Source of the DNA: Chitinophagales bacterium
Lineage (GTDB): Bacteria; Bacteroidota; Bacteroidia; Chitinophagales; Chitinophagaceae
Direction: 5' to 3'
Assembly (NCBI GenBank): GCA_017303395.1
Contig: JAFLBN010000023.1
Coordinates: 1-47,132 of the forward strand
Length of the DNA: 47,132 bases
The notes under the pieces are model-generated. The model ran no database searches. It worked only from the letters and a program-made list of their open reading frames with translations, and was not told the DNA's origin. Each line of letters starts with the position of its first letter. Within the stretch, counting starts at the first letter, position 1. Positions 36,701 through 44,360 of this stretch are shown here, in pieces. The translations under genes and the position numbers were made by a program.

Positions 36701-39700
36701 TAATATAAAACTGATTGGCACTACGAATGCGGGCTGTAAAGACTCTCTTACCAAGCAAGTAACTATATACGGACCTACAGGTTCGTTTACCTATACACCG
36801 ATAGCAGGTTGTAATCCTGTAACGGTAAACTTCTCTGCAACTACTACCAATGCCACATCGCTGATATGGGATATGAGTAATGGTTTTACACAGACAACAA
36901 CAGGCAATACTTACAGCTATACATATACACAAACAGGCCAGTATTTACCAAAATTAATATTGAGTGACGGTGCTTCATGTCTTGTACCGATATTTGGTAC
37001 AGACACTGTAAAGGTAGATAAGATGGACGCTGATTTCAGCTTCTCGCCAAATGCAATTTGTAACGCAGGTACTGTACAGTTTACAGATACGGTATTATAT
37101 ACAATAAGTAATGTTGTAAGCCGCAGTTGGGACTTTGGTGATGGTGGCACAAGTACCGTACACAATCCTTCTCATGCATATACAGCACCGGGCAACTATA
37201 ATGTAAGATTGATTGTAACCAATGCACAAGGTTGTAAAGACACTATAATAAAAACCGTGATAATACATTATCCGCCAAATGTAACGGTATCAGGAGCATC
37301 TTCAATTTGTCAGGGAGCAACAACAGGTGTTGTACTTACAGCAATTGGTGCATCTACTTATTCATGGGCTCCACCTACAGGGTTGTCTTGTACAAACTGT
37401 GCAGTTACCACTGCATTGCCTGCAAGCACAACAACATACATAGTTACGGGTACTGATGTAAATGGTTGTACTGATACTACACATGTAACTGTGAATGTAA
37501 ACAACAGACCTAATGTAAATGCATCTTCAAATAAAGCTGCGGTATGTATAGGCTCCAACGCAACACTTACAGGTAGTGGTGCAACAAGCTATGTATGGAC
37601 CCCTGCAAGTACATTGTCGTGCAGTACGTGTGTAAGCCCTGTAGCTACCCCAACTGCTACAACTACATATATTGTAACAGGTACCGATGCTAACGGTTGT
37701 ACTGATACTGGTGTAGTGACAATAAATGTAAATCCATTGCCCACAGTAAGTGCTGGTAGCAATATAGCCATATGTAATGGTTCGTCAACAACGCTTACAG
37801 GTAGTGGTGCAAGTACCTATGTATGGACCCCTGCAAGTACATTGTCGTGCAGTACATGTGTAAGTCCTGTAGCTACCCCAACTATTACAACCACATATAC
37901 CGTAACAGGTACCGATGCTAATGGTTGTGTGAATAGCGCAAATGTGACAGTTAGTGTAAACGCCCTGCCAACAGTAAGTGCTGGTAGCAACGTAGCCATA
38001 TGTAATGGTTCATCAACAACGCTTATCGGTAGTGGTGCAAGTGCCTATGTTTGGACCCCTGCAAGTACATTGTCGTGCAGTACATGTGTGAGCCCTGTGG
38101 CTACCCCAACAACAACAACAACTTATACAGTAACGGGTACGGATGCTAACGGATGTTCAAATACAGCTAACGTAACGGTAACTGTAAATAACTTACCAAA
38201 CGTTAATGCCATATCTAATAAATCGGCTGTTTGTATTGGCTCTACAGCTACACTTACAGCAAATGGTGCAACAAGTTATGTTTGGACACCGACTGGTAGT
38301 TTGTCGTGCAGCACATGTACAAACCCAATTGCAACACCAACTACTGCAACTACGTATACCGTAACAGGTACCGATGCCAACGGTTGTGTGAACACAGCGA
38401 ATGTAACAGTAAATGTAAATGCTTTGCCTGTGGTAAGTGGTGGTAGTAACGTAACCATATGTAATGGTTCATCTACAACATTGAATGCAACGGGAGCATC
38501 CACCTATGTTTGGACCCCTGCAAGTACATTATCGTGCAGTACATGTGTGAGTACTGTAGCAACACCAATAACAACTACCACATATACCGTAACGGGTACG
38601 GATGCTAATGGTTGTGTGAATACATCCACTGTAACGGTAAATGTAAACCCATTGCCAAATGTAAGTGCTGGTAGCAATGTGGCAATATGTGCAGGGGCAT
38701 CAACTACATTAGGTGCAAGTGGTGCGACAAGTTATGTGTGGACGCCTGCAAGTACATTATCGTGCAGTACATGTGTGAGCCCTGTAGCTTCACCTGCAAG
38801 TACTACTACATATACATTAAAGGGTACGGATGGCAATGGATGCTCTAAAACTGCAACCGTTACAGTAACCGTGAATCCGTTACCAAATGTAACAGCAACA
38901 GGTAGCAATGTGGTTTGTGCTGGCTCTTCAACAACATTAACTGTTAACGGTGCGACAAGTTATATATGGACGCCATCTGGTTCATTATCTTGTAGTACAT
39001 GTGTAAGCCCAGTGGCTACTCCATCTTCACCTACTACATACATAGTAACAGGTACTGATGCCAATGGTTGTATTGATACAGGCATGATTACTATAAACAT
39101 CAATACAAAACCTGATGTGGATGCAGGTATAGATAGAACGATATGTTTTGGTGCATCAACCAATTTATCTGCAACTGGTGCGGTAAACTATCAGTGGTCA
39201 CCATCAACAGGTTTATCATGTTCTGCGTGTGCCAATCCTTTAGCAACACCGGCCACTACCACATTATACAGAGTAGTAGGTGTCGCCGCTAATGGCTGTA
39301 GTGATACGGATTTTGTAAATGTAACTGTGAATCCTTTGCCAAACGTTGCCGTAACAGGTATAACAACAATATGTGCAGGCTCTAATACTATATTAGTGGC
39401 AAGTGGTGCCACATCTTATGTGTGGACACCAGCAGGCTCATTGTCTTGCTCAACGTGTAGCAATCCTGTAGCATCACCGGCTGCTACAACATCTTATGTG
39501 GTGACAGGTACAGATGCCAATGGATGTACGGACACAGGAAAAATAACAATAACTGTGAATCCGCTACCTGTATTACAAACCACAGGTTCGGGAACAATAT
39601 GTGAGGGTACTACAAGACAACTGAATGTAACCGGTGCAGCTAACTATAATTGGTCGCCTGCTACCAATCTTTCTTGTATTGCTTGTAGCAATCCTGTAGC

Positions 39701-41003
39701 CTCGCCTACCACTACCACTACTTACACAGTTACTGGTACAACAAATGGCTGTTCTATTTCGGCTACTGTTACTGTAAATGTTTTGCCTATGCCCGTTCTG
39801 TATGTTTCATCAGACCAGACTATTTGTGAGGGTGGAAAAGTTAACCTAAGTGTAGGAGGTGCAGCCACTTATGTTTGGACTCCTTCATCAGGACTATCTT
39901 GCACTACTTGCGTAGATCCGGAAGCATCACCTGCTAGCACTACTACATATTTGGTGACAGGCACAAGTTCCGATGGGTGCTCTAACACGGCAAGTGTTAA
40001 GGTAACAGTAAACCCTAAGCCTAAAGTAGATGCCGGTGAAGATATAGTGATATGTGAGGGTTCTTCTGCACAATTGCAGGTAACTGGCACAGATACCTAC
40101 ACGTGGACTCCTTCAGCTACACTTTCATGTTCTACATGTAGTAACCCTGTAGCGAAGCCGTTGACAAATACGACGTATACAGTAATAGGCCAAGATAATA
40201 TTGGCTGTAGTGATTCGGATAAAGTGACTGTTTCAATAATAGAGCGTGGTCCGGTTACTTATGGGCCTGATGCAGAATTCTGTATCGGAGGCTCTGCAGA
40301 GTTGTATGCTACGGGAGGATCTTCTTATACTTGGATACCTTCCGACGGTTTGAATAATCACCAGCAAGCCAAGGTAAAAGCTGCACCAAACAATACGACA
40401 AAATATACCGTTATAGTAAAACAAGGAGATTGTTTCGTGGATACAGGATACATAAATGTGACGGTACATCCATTACCAGTTGTAGAGCTTGGCCCTGATG
40501 TGACAATTGGTGGCGGTAATAGTACGCAACTCAGGGCTGCAGGAGATAATATAGTAATATATAGTTGGACTCCTTATTACCAACTTAGTTGCGATGATTG
40601 TTCAAGCCCTGTAGCATCGCCAAGACGTACTACAGAGTACAAGGTAAATGTGACAGATAGGTATGGCTGCGAAGGTTCTGATAATATTACTGTACGAGTA
40701 CTGTGTGAAAACGGACAAATATTTATACCAAACACATTCACACCGAACGGTGATGGTATAAACGATATGTTCTTCCCACAGGGCAAAGGTTTGGATTATG
40801 TGAAGAGCTTCCGTGTGTACAGCCGCTGGGGCGAACTTGTATTCTCAAGAGATGATATGAAGATAAATGACCCTGCTTCAGGTTGGGATGGTACTTTCAA
40901 AAATACACCACTGAAACCGGATGTATTTGTGTACGTTATCAGAGCCTATTGCGAGTCTGGTGAACTGATAGAGTTGAAAGGTGATATTTCGTTGGTCAGA
41001 TAA
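33717..41003 (+). CDS. giant cell-surface PKD-repeat protein with T9SS type B (CHU_C) sorting domain
   Basis: 2428 residues. Residues 1-24 are a signal peptide (cleavage near AYSQ). Residues about 25-1187 hold 14 PKD-type repeats, each with a WDFGDG-like core, an NPTHTY strand and a final G-x-Y-T-V strand. Residues about 1188-2325 hold 15 repeats of close to 76 residues with YVWTPASTLSCSTC and YTVTGTDANGC cores. Residues about 2330-2428 (FIPNTFTPNGDGINDMFFP, RVYSRWGELVFS, GWDGTFKN, PDVFVYVIRA) are the gliding-motility-associated type B sorting domain, so export by type IX secretion and surface attachment are expected. No enzyme domain is visible, so an adhesin or filament role is likely, possibly in gliding. 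The PorP/SprF gene 28 nt downstream is the expected partner. Confidence 0.9.
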   Translation: MNKYLYAFLCVCFSILSANVAYSQVPVANFSASTTSGCSPIVSNFTDLSTNTPTSWYWDLGNGSTSTLQNPSTTYINPGTYTVTLIATNSNGADTQVFTNYITVAPSPTVAFTADSTPSCQVPRTISFTNNSIAGGSGTTTYLWDFGDGNTSSSANPTHTYTAFGNYTVTLLVTNGNSCSKSLIKSNYIKILPKPTASFTATGNNSCTSPVTTTFTNTSTGAVAYDWSFGDGGTSTATNPTHIYTANGSYTVRLIATNAAGCKDTFTSSSFVNIGAPNASFNVSSLSVCTGKTVNFTNTSTPAGYTSAWSFGTGGTSTATSPTYTYSSAGTYTATLIVSRSGCSDTDSKTITVNQNPSVNFIASPTEACAAPLTTNFTNTSANAVSYLWRFGDGNTSTAANPSNTYNALGSYTVKLIATSASGCTDSFTRTTYVKVQQPTATISIGSYSGCAPVTISFTANITTVIPVSNYTWDFGDGSGTVSCSTCNTQSHTYTSSGTYTVTLTYTTGSCTLTKTTTVTIATKPSAAFSATPTALCPGSPVTFSNSSTGATTYTWLYGNGGTSTATNPVYNGYTRGTYTVTLIANNNGCRDTAIRTNYVTVHPPEANFGLATSCTNRSTITLTDSSVGANTYSWDFGDGGTSTQVGGTLTHTYSTPGTKTVTLNVYNTTFGCSSTLTRTVNIQPLSPAFTVTDTTLCKGETTTFAVNTLGTGHLYTWYFGNNTSFTTAAESLYYSYPAGGTYSPKLVVTDAYGCKDSLTKVNHVRVGSANVDFSGTPLIGCLPFTATFTDLSTPNGGFAITNRVWDFVYGGLQPTTNTTISYTYIYGGTWPVKLVVTDANGCKDSLIKNNYVTASKPVAQFQTPDTNICVGQTVQMYNYSGGASFTCMWYWGDGGTSTQLTPTHIYTVPGIYTVKLVVTDMYGCKDSMTKTAYIKINSPAIGFTMSDTVANCPPLLVNFTNTSTGVSSYAWNFGNGGQSSLANPTALYTYPGVYNIKLIGTTNAGCKDSLTKQVTIYGPTGSFTYTPIAGCNPVTVNFSATTTNATSLIWDMSNGFTQTTTGNTYSYTYTQTGQYLPKLILSDGASCLVPIFGTDTVKVDKMDADFSFSPNAICNAGTVQFTDTVLYTISNVVSRSWDFGDGGTSTVHNPSHAYTAPGNYNVRLIVTNAQGCKDTIIKTVIIHYPPNVTVSGASSICQGATTGVVLTAIGASTYSWAPPTGLSCTNCAVTTALPASTTTYIVTGTDVNGCTDTTHVTVNVNNRPNVNASSNKAAVCIGSNATLTGSGATSYVWTPASTLSCSTCVSPVATPTATTTYIVTGTDANGCTDTGVVTINVNPLPTVSAGSNIAICNGSSTTLTGSGASTYVWTPASTLSCSTCVSPVATPTITTTYTVTGTDANGCVNSANVTVSVNALPTVSAGSNVAICNGSSTTLIGSGASAYVWTPASTLSCSTCVSPVATPTTTTTYTVTGTDANGCSNTANVTVTVNNLPNVNAISNKSAVCIGSTATLTANGATSYVWTPTGSLSCSTCTNPIATPTTATTYTVTGTDANGCVNTANVTVNVNALPVVSGGSNVTICNGSSTTLNATGASTYVWTPASTLSCSTCVSTVATPITTTTYTVTGTDANGCVNTSTVTVNVNPLPNVSAGSNVAICAGASTTLGASGATSYVWTPASTLSCSTCVSPVASPASTTTYTLKGTDGNGCSKTATVTVTVNPLPNVTATGSNVVCAGSSTTLTVNGATSYIWTPSGSLSCSTCVSPVATPSSPTTYIVTGTDANGCIDTGMITININTKPDVDAGIDRTICFGASTNLSATGAVNYQWSPSTGLSCSACANPLATPATTTLYRVVGVAANGCSDTDFVNVTVNPLPNVAVTGITTICAGSNTILVASGATSYVWTPAGSLSCSTCSNPVASPAATTSYVVTGTDANGCTDTGKITITVNPLPVLQTTGSGTICEGTTRQLNVTGAANYNWSPATNLSCIACSNPVASPTTTTTYTVTGTTNGCSISATVTVNVLPMPVLYVSSDQTICEGGKVNLSVGGAATYVWTPSSGLSCTTCVDPEASPASTTTYLVTGTSSDGCSNTASVKVTVNPKPKVDAGEDIVICEGSSAQLQVTGTDTYTWTPSATLSCSTCSNPVAKPLTNTTYTVIGQDNIGCSDSDKVTVSIIERGPVTYGPDAEFCIGGSAELYATGGSSYTWIPSDGLNNHQQAKVKAAPNNTTKYTVIVKQGDCFVDTGYINVTVHPLPVVELGPDVTIGGGNSTQLRAAGDNIVIYSWTPYYQLSCDDCSSPVASPRRTTEYKVNVTDRYGCEGSDNITVRVLCENGQIFIPNTFTPNGDGINDMFFPQGKGLDYVKSFRVYSRWGELVFSRDDMKINDPASGWDGTFKNTPLKPDVFVYVIRAYCESGELIELKGDISLVR
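37281..40690 (+). repeat. 15-copy tandem coding repeat with 228-bp period
   Basis: The tryptophan-threonine-proline core of each copy can be placed at 37373, 37604, 37832, 38060, 38291, 38519, 38747, 38975, 39203, 39431, 39659, 39884, 40112, 40340 and 40574 (third base of the proline codon). Ten of the fourteen steps are exactly 228 bp; the others are 225, 231, 231 and 234, all multiples of three. Copies at 37604, 37832, 38060, 38519 and 38747 are nearly identical at DNA level over their cores, while outer copies have diverged. Each copy has a CxxC in LSCSTC plus a Cys in DANGC and usually one more in ICNGS. Confidence 0.92.
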
Positions 41004-41030
41004 TGTGTAACTGCTAAAAAAGATTTTATC

Positions 41031-42095
41031 ATGAAGAAATTATCAATTGTATTATCTGCCATTATGCTGCAAACAGCGGCTTGTGCGCAGGATATACACT
41101 TCTCGCAGTTTTACGAAAATGCAATTCTTCGTAATCCTGCTCTTACGGGTATTTTCAGCGGCGACTACAAAGCCGGTGTAAACTATCGTACGCAGTGGAG
41201 CAATATTTCTGTTCCGTTTCAGACAATGCTGGCATCTGCAGAAACACGCATTGCAGTAAACAGAGAAGTTGGGGACTATATAAGCTTCGGCGTAAGCGCT
41301 ACTTACGATCGTGCAGGCAGTATCAACTTTACCAGTATGCAGGTATATCCTGCTATCAACTACAATAAAGTAATGGCAGACGGTCGCCGTTCTTATTTGT
41401 CAGTTGGTTTCACGGGTGGTTATATACAGCGTGCATTCGATATGTCGAAAGCTACATTCAGTACACAATATGTTAATGGTGGTTTTGACCAGACGGCCGC
41501 CACTGGCGAAAACATGCAGAATGTAAGTATGCAGGCATACGACCTTGGTGCTGGTATGAGCTTCAATAGTACTATAGGTTCTACAAGGAATGTAAACTAT
41601 TATATAGGTGTTGCAGGTTATCACGTGGCAAAGCCAAAACAATCTTTCAATGATAACGGTGAAGTGCTGCGATTGGATACTAAATGGACGGGTAATCTTG
41701 GTGTGAAAGCAGCCATTACAGATCAGATGGGCGTTACAGTACATGCCAATTACACTACACAGGGGCCATATACAGAATTTATTGCGGGTGCACTATTCAG
41801 CTGGAGAGCAACAAACAGTGAAATGTCTAAATCTGTAATACTCTACGGTGGTGCGTTTATACGTGCAAAAGATGCGTGGATACCAACAGTGAAAATTGAT
41901 TACAATCAGTATTCTGTTACTGCTTCTTACGATTTCAATACATCGGGACTAAGGCCTGCTACTAACGGTACTGCAGGTTATGAAATATCATTATTCGTAC
42001 GTGGCCGCGTTAAACATCGCGATGGATACAGGAGCAGCGTTGCCTGCCCTCGTTTCGAACAGATGCTGGATGGCGAAGGTGCGGAACAATTTTAG
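41031..42095 (+). CDS. PorP/SprF family type IX secretion membrane protein
   Basis: 354 residues with a signal peptide ending near ACAQ. The start of the mature protein, DIHFSQFYENAILRNPALTG, then IFSGDYKAGVNYRTQW, is the diagnostic opening of PorP/SprF proteins, followed by a barrel of alternating strands. In Flavobacterium johnsoniae SprF is needed for secretion of the adhesin SprB, and porP/sprF-like genes often follow genes for giant T9SS cargo with type B sorting domains. Here it is 28 nt downstream of such a giant gene, so a dedicated exporter or anchor role is a good inference. A strong terminator follows. Confidence 0.93.
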   Translation: MKKLSIVLSAIMLQTAACAQDIHFSQFYENAILRNPALTGIFSGDYKAGVNYRTQWSNISVPFQTMLASAETRIAVNREVGDYISFGVSATYDRAGSINFTSMQVYPAINYNKVMADGRRSYLSVGFTGGYIQRAFDMSKATFSTQYVNGGFDQTAATGENMQNVSMQAYDLGAGMSFNSTIGSTRNVNYYIGVAGYHVAKPKQSFNDNGEVLRLDTKWTGNLGVKAAITDQMGVTVHANYTTQGPYTEFIAGALFSWRATNSEMSKSVILYGGAFIRAKDAWIPTVKIDYNQYSVTASYDFNTSGLRPATNGTAGYEISLFVRGRVKHRDGYRSSVACPRFEQMLDGEGAEQF

Positions 42096-42115
42096 CGTTA
42101 CATATAGAGGATAGA

Positions 42116-42145
42116 AAAAGCGATGGGTGTCTACCCATCGCTTTT
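42116..42145. terminator. bidirectional rho-independent terminator
   Basis: 13-bp perfect stem (core AAAAGCGATGGGT, loop GTCT), with A-run on the left and T-run on the right. It lies between the convergent porP/sprF and response-regulator genes and can serve both. Confidence 0.93.
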
Positions 42146-42177
42146 GCATTTAAACTAAGTTGTAAAAAACTGATAGA

Positions 42178-42873
42178 TTACTGTGCGTTGTACACAAATT
42201 TGAAGCCGATACCGTGTATGGTTTGCAGCTCAACACCTGGTTGTTCTTTGATAAACTTGCGCACTTTGGTAATGAATACGTCCATACTACGACCGAGGAA
42301 GTAATCTTCTTTACCCCATACATTCAGCAGTATTTCATCGCGCTTCAGTACACGGTTGGCATTCTGTACCAGAAATTTGATAAGGTCTGCCTCACGCTGT
42401 GTAAGCTGATGCTCTATTTTATCATTTTTCAATACCAGATTGTTGTAGTCAAACTGTAGTGTACCCAGCATTACATCTTTAGGAGAGTCATCTTCTTTCT
42501 TACGGGTGCGTTTCAGGAATACCTCAAGACGCAGCAACAACTCCTGCATGTTAAATGGCTTGGTGATGTAGTCGTCTGCACCACTACGGAAACCAGCAAT
42601 CTTATCATCATCCATGTTTTTGGATGTGAGGAGCAATATCGGAATACTTTCGTTTTTCTGCCTTATCTGTGTAGCAAGATGCATACCGTCTTTTTTAGGT
42701 AGCATTACATCAAGCAGGCACACATCAAAGTTGTGCTTCATAAACTGCGCCCATGCAGTTTCTGCATCAGCACAGTGTATTACTTCATAGCCGTTGTTAG
42801 AAAGGCTATCACGTACTACATAACTAAGCGTCGGGTCATCCTCTACTAAAAGTATTTTGGCTTTATCGGGCAT
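42178..42873 (-). CDS. OmpR/PhoB-type response regulator, orphan
   Basis: 231 residues. Receiver domain: KILLVEDDPTLS (acidic pocket), CLLDVMLPKKDG (phosphoacceptor Asp, about residue 55), LLLTSKN and DDYITKPFN (conserved Lys). The C-terminal winged-helix domain (QLTQREADLIKFLVQNANRVL, VWGKEDYFLGRSMDVFITKVRKFI, TIHGIGFKF) binds DNA. The overall pattern resembles RprY of Bacteroides. No histidine kinase gene is adjacent, so its partner is elsewhere. Divergent from the lipoprotein gene with a 215-bp gap. Confidence 0.93.
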   Translation of the reverse strand: MPDKAKILLVEDDPTLSYVVRDSLSNNGYEVIHCADAETAWAQFMKHNFDVCLLDVMLPKKDGMHLATQIRQKNESIPILLLTSKNMDDDKIAGFRSGADDYITKPFNMQELLLRLEVFLKRTRKKEDDSPKDVMLGTLQFDYNNLVLKNDKIEHQLTQREADLIKFLVQNANRVLKRDEILLNVWGKEDYFLGRSMDVFITKVRKFIKEQPGVELQTIHGIGFKFVYNAQ

Positions 42874-43088
42874 ATGAATTCGATAATGTTTTTCTGAATT
42901 GTCTTCAAGTTATTATTGAGCAAAACAAAATACACACCATGTGTATGATGTCTTGATAGGCTTTACGGTTTTTAACGATTTAAAAGTAAGCAAAACCCTT
43001 TGCCTATGCAAGTTCGTATATAATTATTTTGACCAAAAGATGTCGAATTATTTACGATATATTACATTTAACTTTAGCATAATTTGAT

Positions 43089-43754
43089 ATGCGTTACTTG
43101 CTATTTGCAATTATTCTGTTTATTACCGGCTGCAAGAAGGAAAAGTCCGAAAATCCCATAACTGATAAAAAGCCTGTTCATACTACACAACAATCTTCAG
43201 GTGTTTCTGCTACGCCAAATAATATCCAATACAATCCTTCAAAATCAGAAATAGGCTTTGCTGATAGTTTCAAAACATACTATAACAGAAAAGGGAACAA
43301 TTACTGCGATAATAATGACTACGCATTGACACAATACACTTTTCTGCATTTTCGTGCTATACTGGATAGCAGTTGTATCTATGCGACGGTAGATCCTACC
43401 AATCAGTCAGATATCAATAAACTGTTCGGTTTTGCCGACTGCACAAGCCATCACCAGACAAATAGTGCCCGATTTGGCTGGAATTGGGAGAACGGTGCCA
43501 TGCATGTATATGCTTATTGCTATGCAGGCAATGTGCGTAGTTATAAAGAATTAGGTACCGTAGCACTAAACAAAGCCTTTGATTGCAAACTATACGTACT
43601 GCCCGATAGATATGTTTTTGAACTGGAAGGCAAGAAAGATACCATGACGCGTGGCTGTGCAGATAATGCTGCCATAGGCTATAAGCTGCTGCCCTACTTT
43701 GGTGGCAATGAGCCTGCCCCGCACGATGTGAGGGTAAAAATCCGCGAGATGTAG
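43089..43754 (+). CDS. lipoprotein of unknown function
   Basis: 221 residues. A short lipoprotein signal (MRYLLFAIILFITGC, lipidated Cys at 15) is followed by a Lys/Ser/Thr-rich linker to about residue 55 and then a compact domain with six to eight cysteines, probably disulfide-bonded (YYNRKGNNYCDNND, DSSCIYATV, FADCTSHHQTN, AYCYAGN, DCKLYV, GCADNAA). I do not recognise the family. A TAACTTTA box lies at 43069-43076. The stop codon is 1 nt from that of the convergent ruvC. Confidence 0.7.
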   Translation: MRYLLFAIILFITGCKKEKSENPITDKKPVHTTQQSSGVSATPNNIQYNPSKSEIGFADSFKTYYNRKGNNYCDNNDYALTQYTFLHFRAILDSSCIYATVDPTNQSDINKLFGFADCTSHHQTNSARFGWNWENGAMHVYAYCYAGNVRSYKELGTVALNKAFDCKLYVLPDRYVFELEGKKDTMTRGCADNAAIGYKLLPYFGGNEPAPHDVRVKIREM

Positions 43755-43755
43755 T

Positions 43756-44352
43756 TTATTTTTTCTTTACTACCCTGTCAGGGTTTTCGTTGAGGAAGGC
43801 TGCCCAGCTTGTTTTCTTGGCTTTGGCAGTTGTTTTCTTGACGGGTGTTTTTGGTACGGGCAGTTTTGTCTGGTAATGGTGGCACAGTGCTACGCCAACA
43901 GCATCGGTAGCATCCATAAACTTTACATCTTCCTGAAAGCCCAGTGTGTGTTGCAGCATTTCCCACAACTGTTCTTTGCTGGCATTACCACGCCCTGTTA
44001 TAGACTGCTTTATTTTCCTTGGTGCATACTCTTCTGCCCTTAGCCCGAACTTCATAGCAGCCGCAATGGCAACACCCTGTGCCCTGCCTAGTTTCAGCAT
44101 ACTTTGTACATTTTTGCCAAAGAAAGGAGCCTCGATAGCTACGGCAGATGGCTTGTGCAGCGTGATGAGCGTTTCCATCTTTCGGTATATCAATTCAAGG
44201 CGTTCTGCATGGTCATCGTGCTTAGATAATTGCAACACCCCCATTTCCACCAACGAAACCTTATTTTTGTTCACGGCTATCAGGCCATAACCCATAACAA
44301 GTGTACCGGGGTCTATACCAAGAATGATTTGCGTATCCTGTTGCAACAGCAA
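43756..44352 (-). CDS. ruvC: Holliday junction resolvase RuvC
   Basis: 198 residues. The four acidic catalytic residues are present: D14 in LGIDPGT, E74 in AIEAPFF, and D147 and D150 in MDATDAVGVA (numbering from 44352). RuvC cuts Holliday junctions with RuvAB. The C-terminal 45 residues are a Lys-rich tail (TPVKKTTAKAKKTSW) longer than in E. coli (173 aa). There is no ATG or GTG in frame between an upstream TAG and the IILGIDPG core: the start must be one of two TTG codons, at 44350-44352 or 44344-44346. The second gives MQQDTQIILGIDPG. A perfect -7 box for it lies inside the neighbouring gene. Confidence 0.94.
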   Translation of the reverse strand: MLLQQDTQIILGIDPGTLVMGYGLIAVNKNKVSLVEMGVLQLSKHDDHAERLELIYRKMETLITLHKPSAVAIEAPFFGKNVQSMLKLGRAQGVAIAAAMKFGLRAEEYAPRKIKQSITGRGNASKEQLWEMLQHTLGFQEDVKFMDATDAVGVALCHHYQTKLPVPKTPVKKTTAKAKKTSWAAFLNENPDRVVKKK

Positions 44353-44360
44353 AAATTGAT

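Noticed and set aside
37281-40690. Regular repeats as a possible CRISPR array
   Set aside because: The units are 228 bp, in frame, and encode a continuous protein; there are no short direct repeats with unique spacers and no cas genes.
41620-41640. CACGTG in the porP/sprF gene as a third parS site
   Set aside because: The flanks (TTAT..GCAAA) break the GTT and AAC arms; other CACGTG hexamers at about 18015, 19570, 26110 and 26725 fail in the same way.
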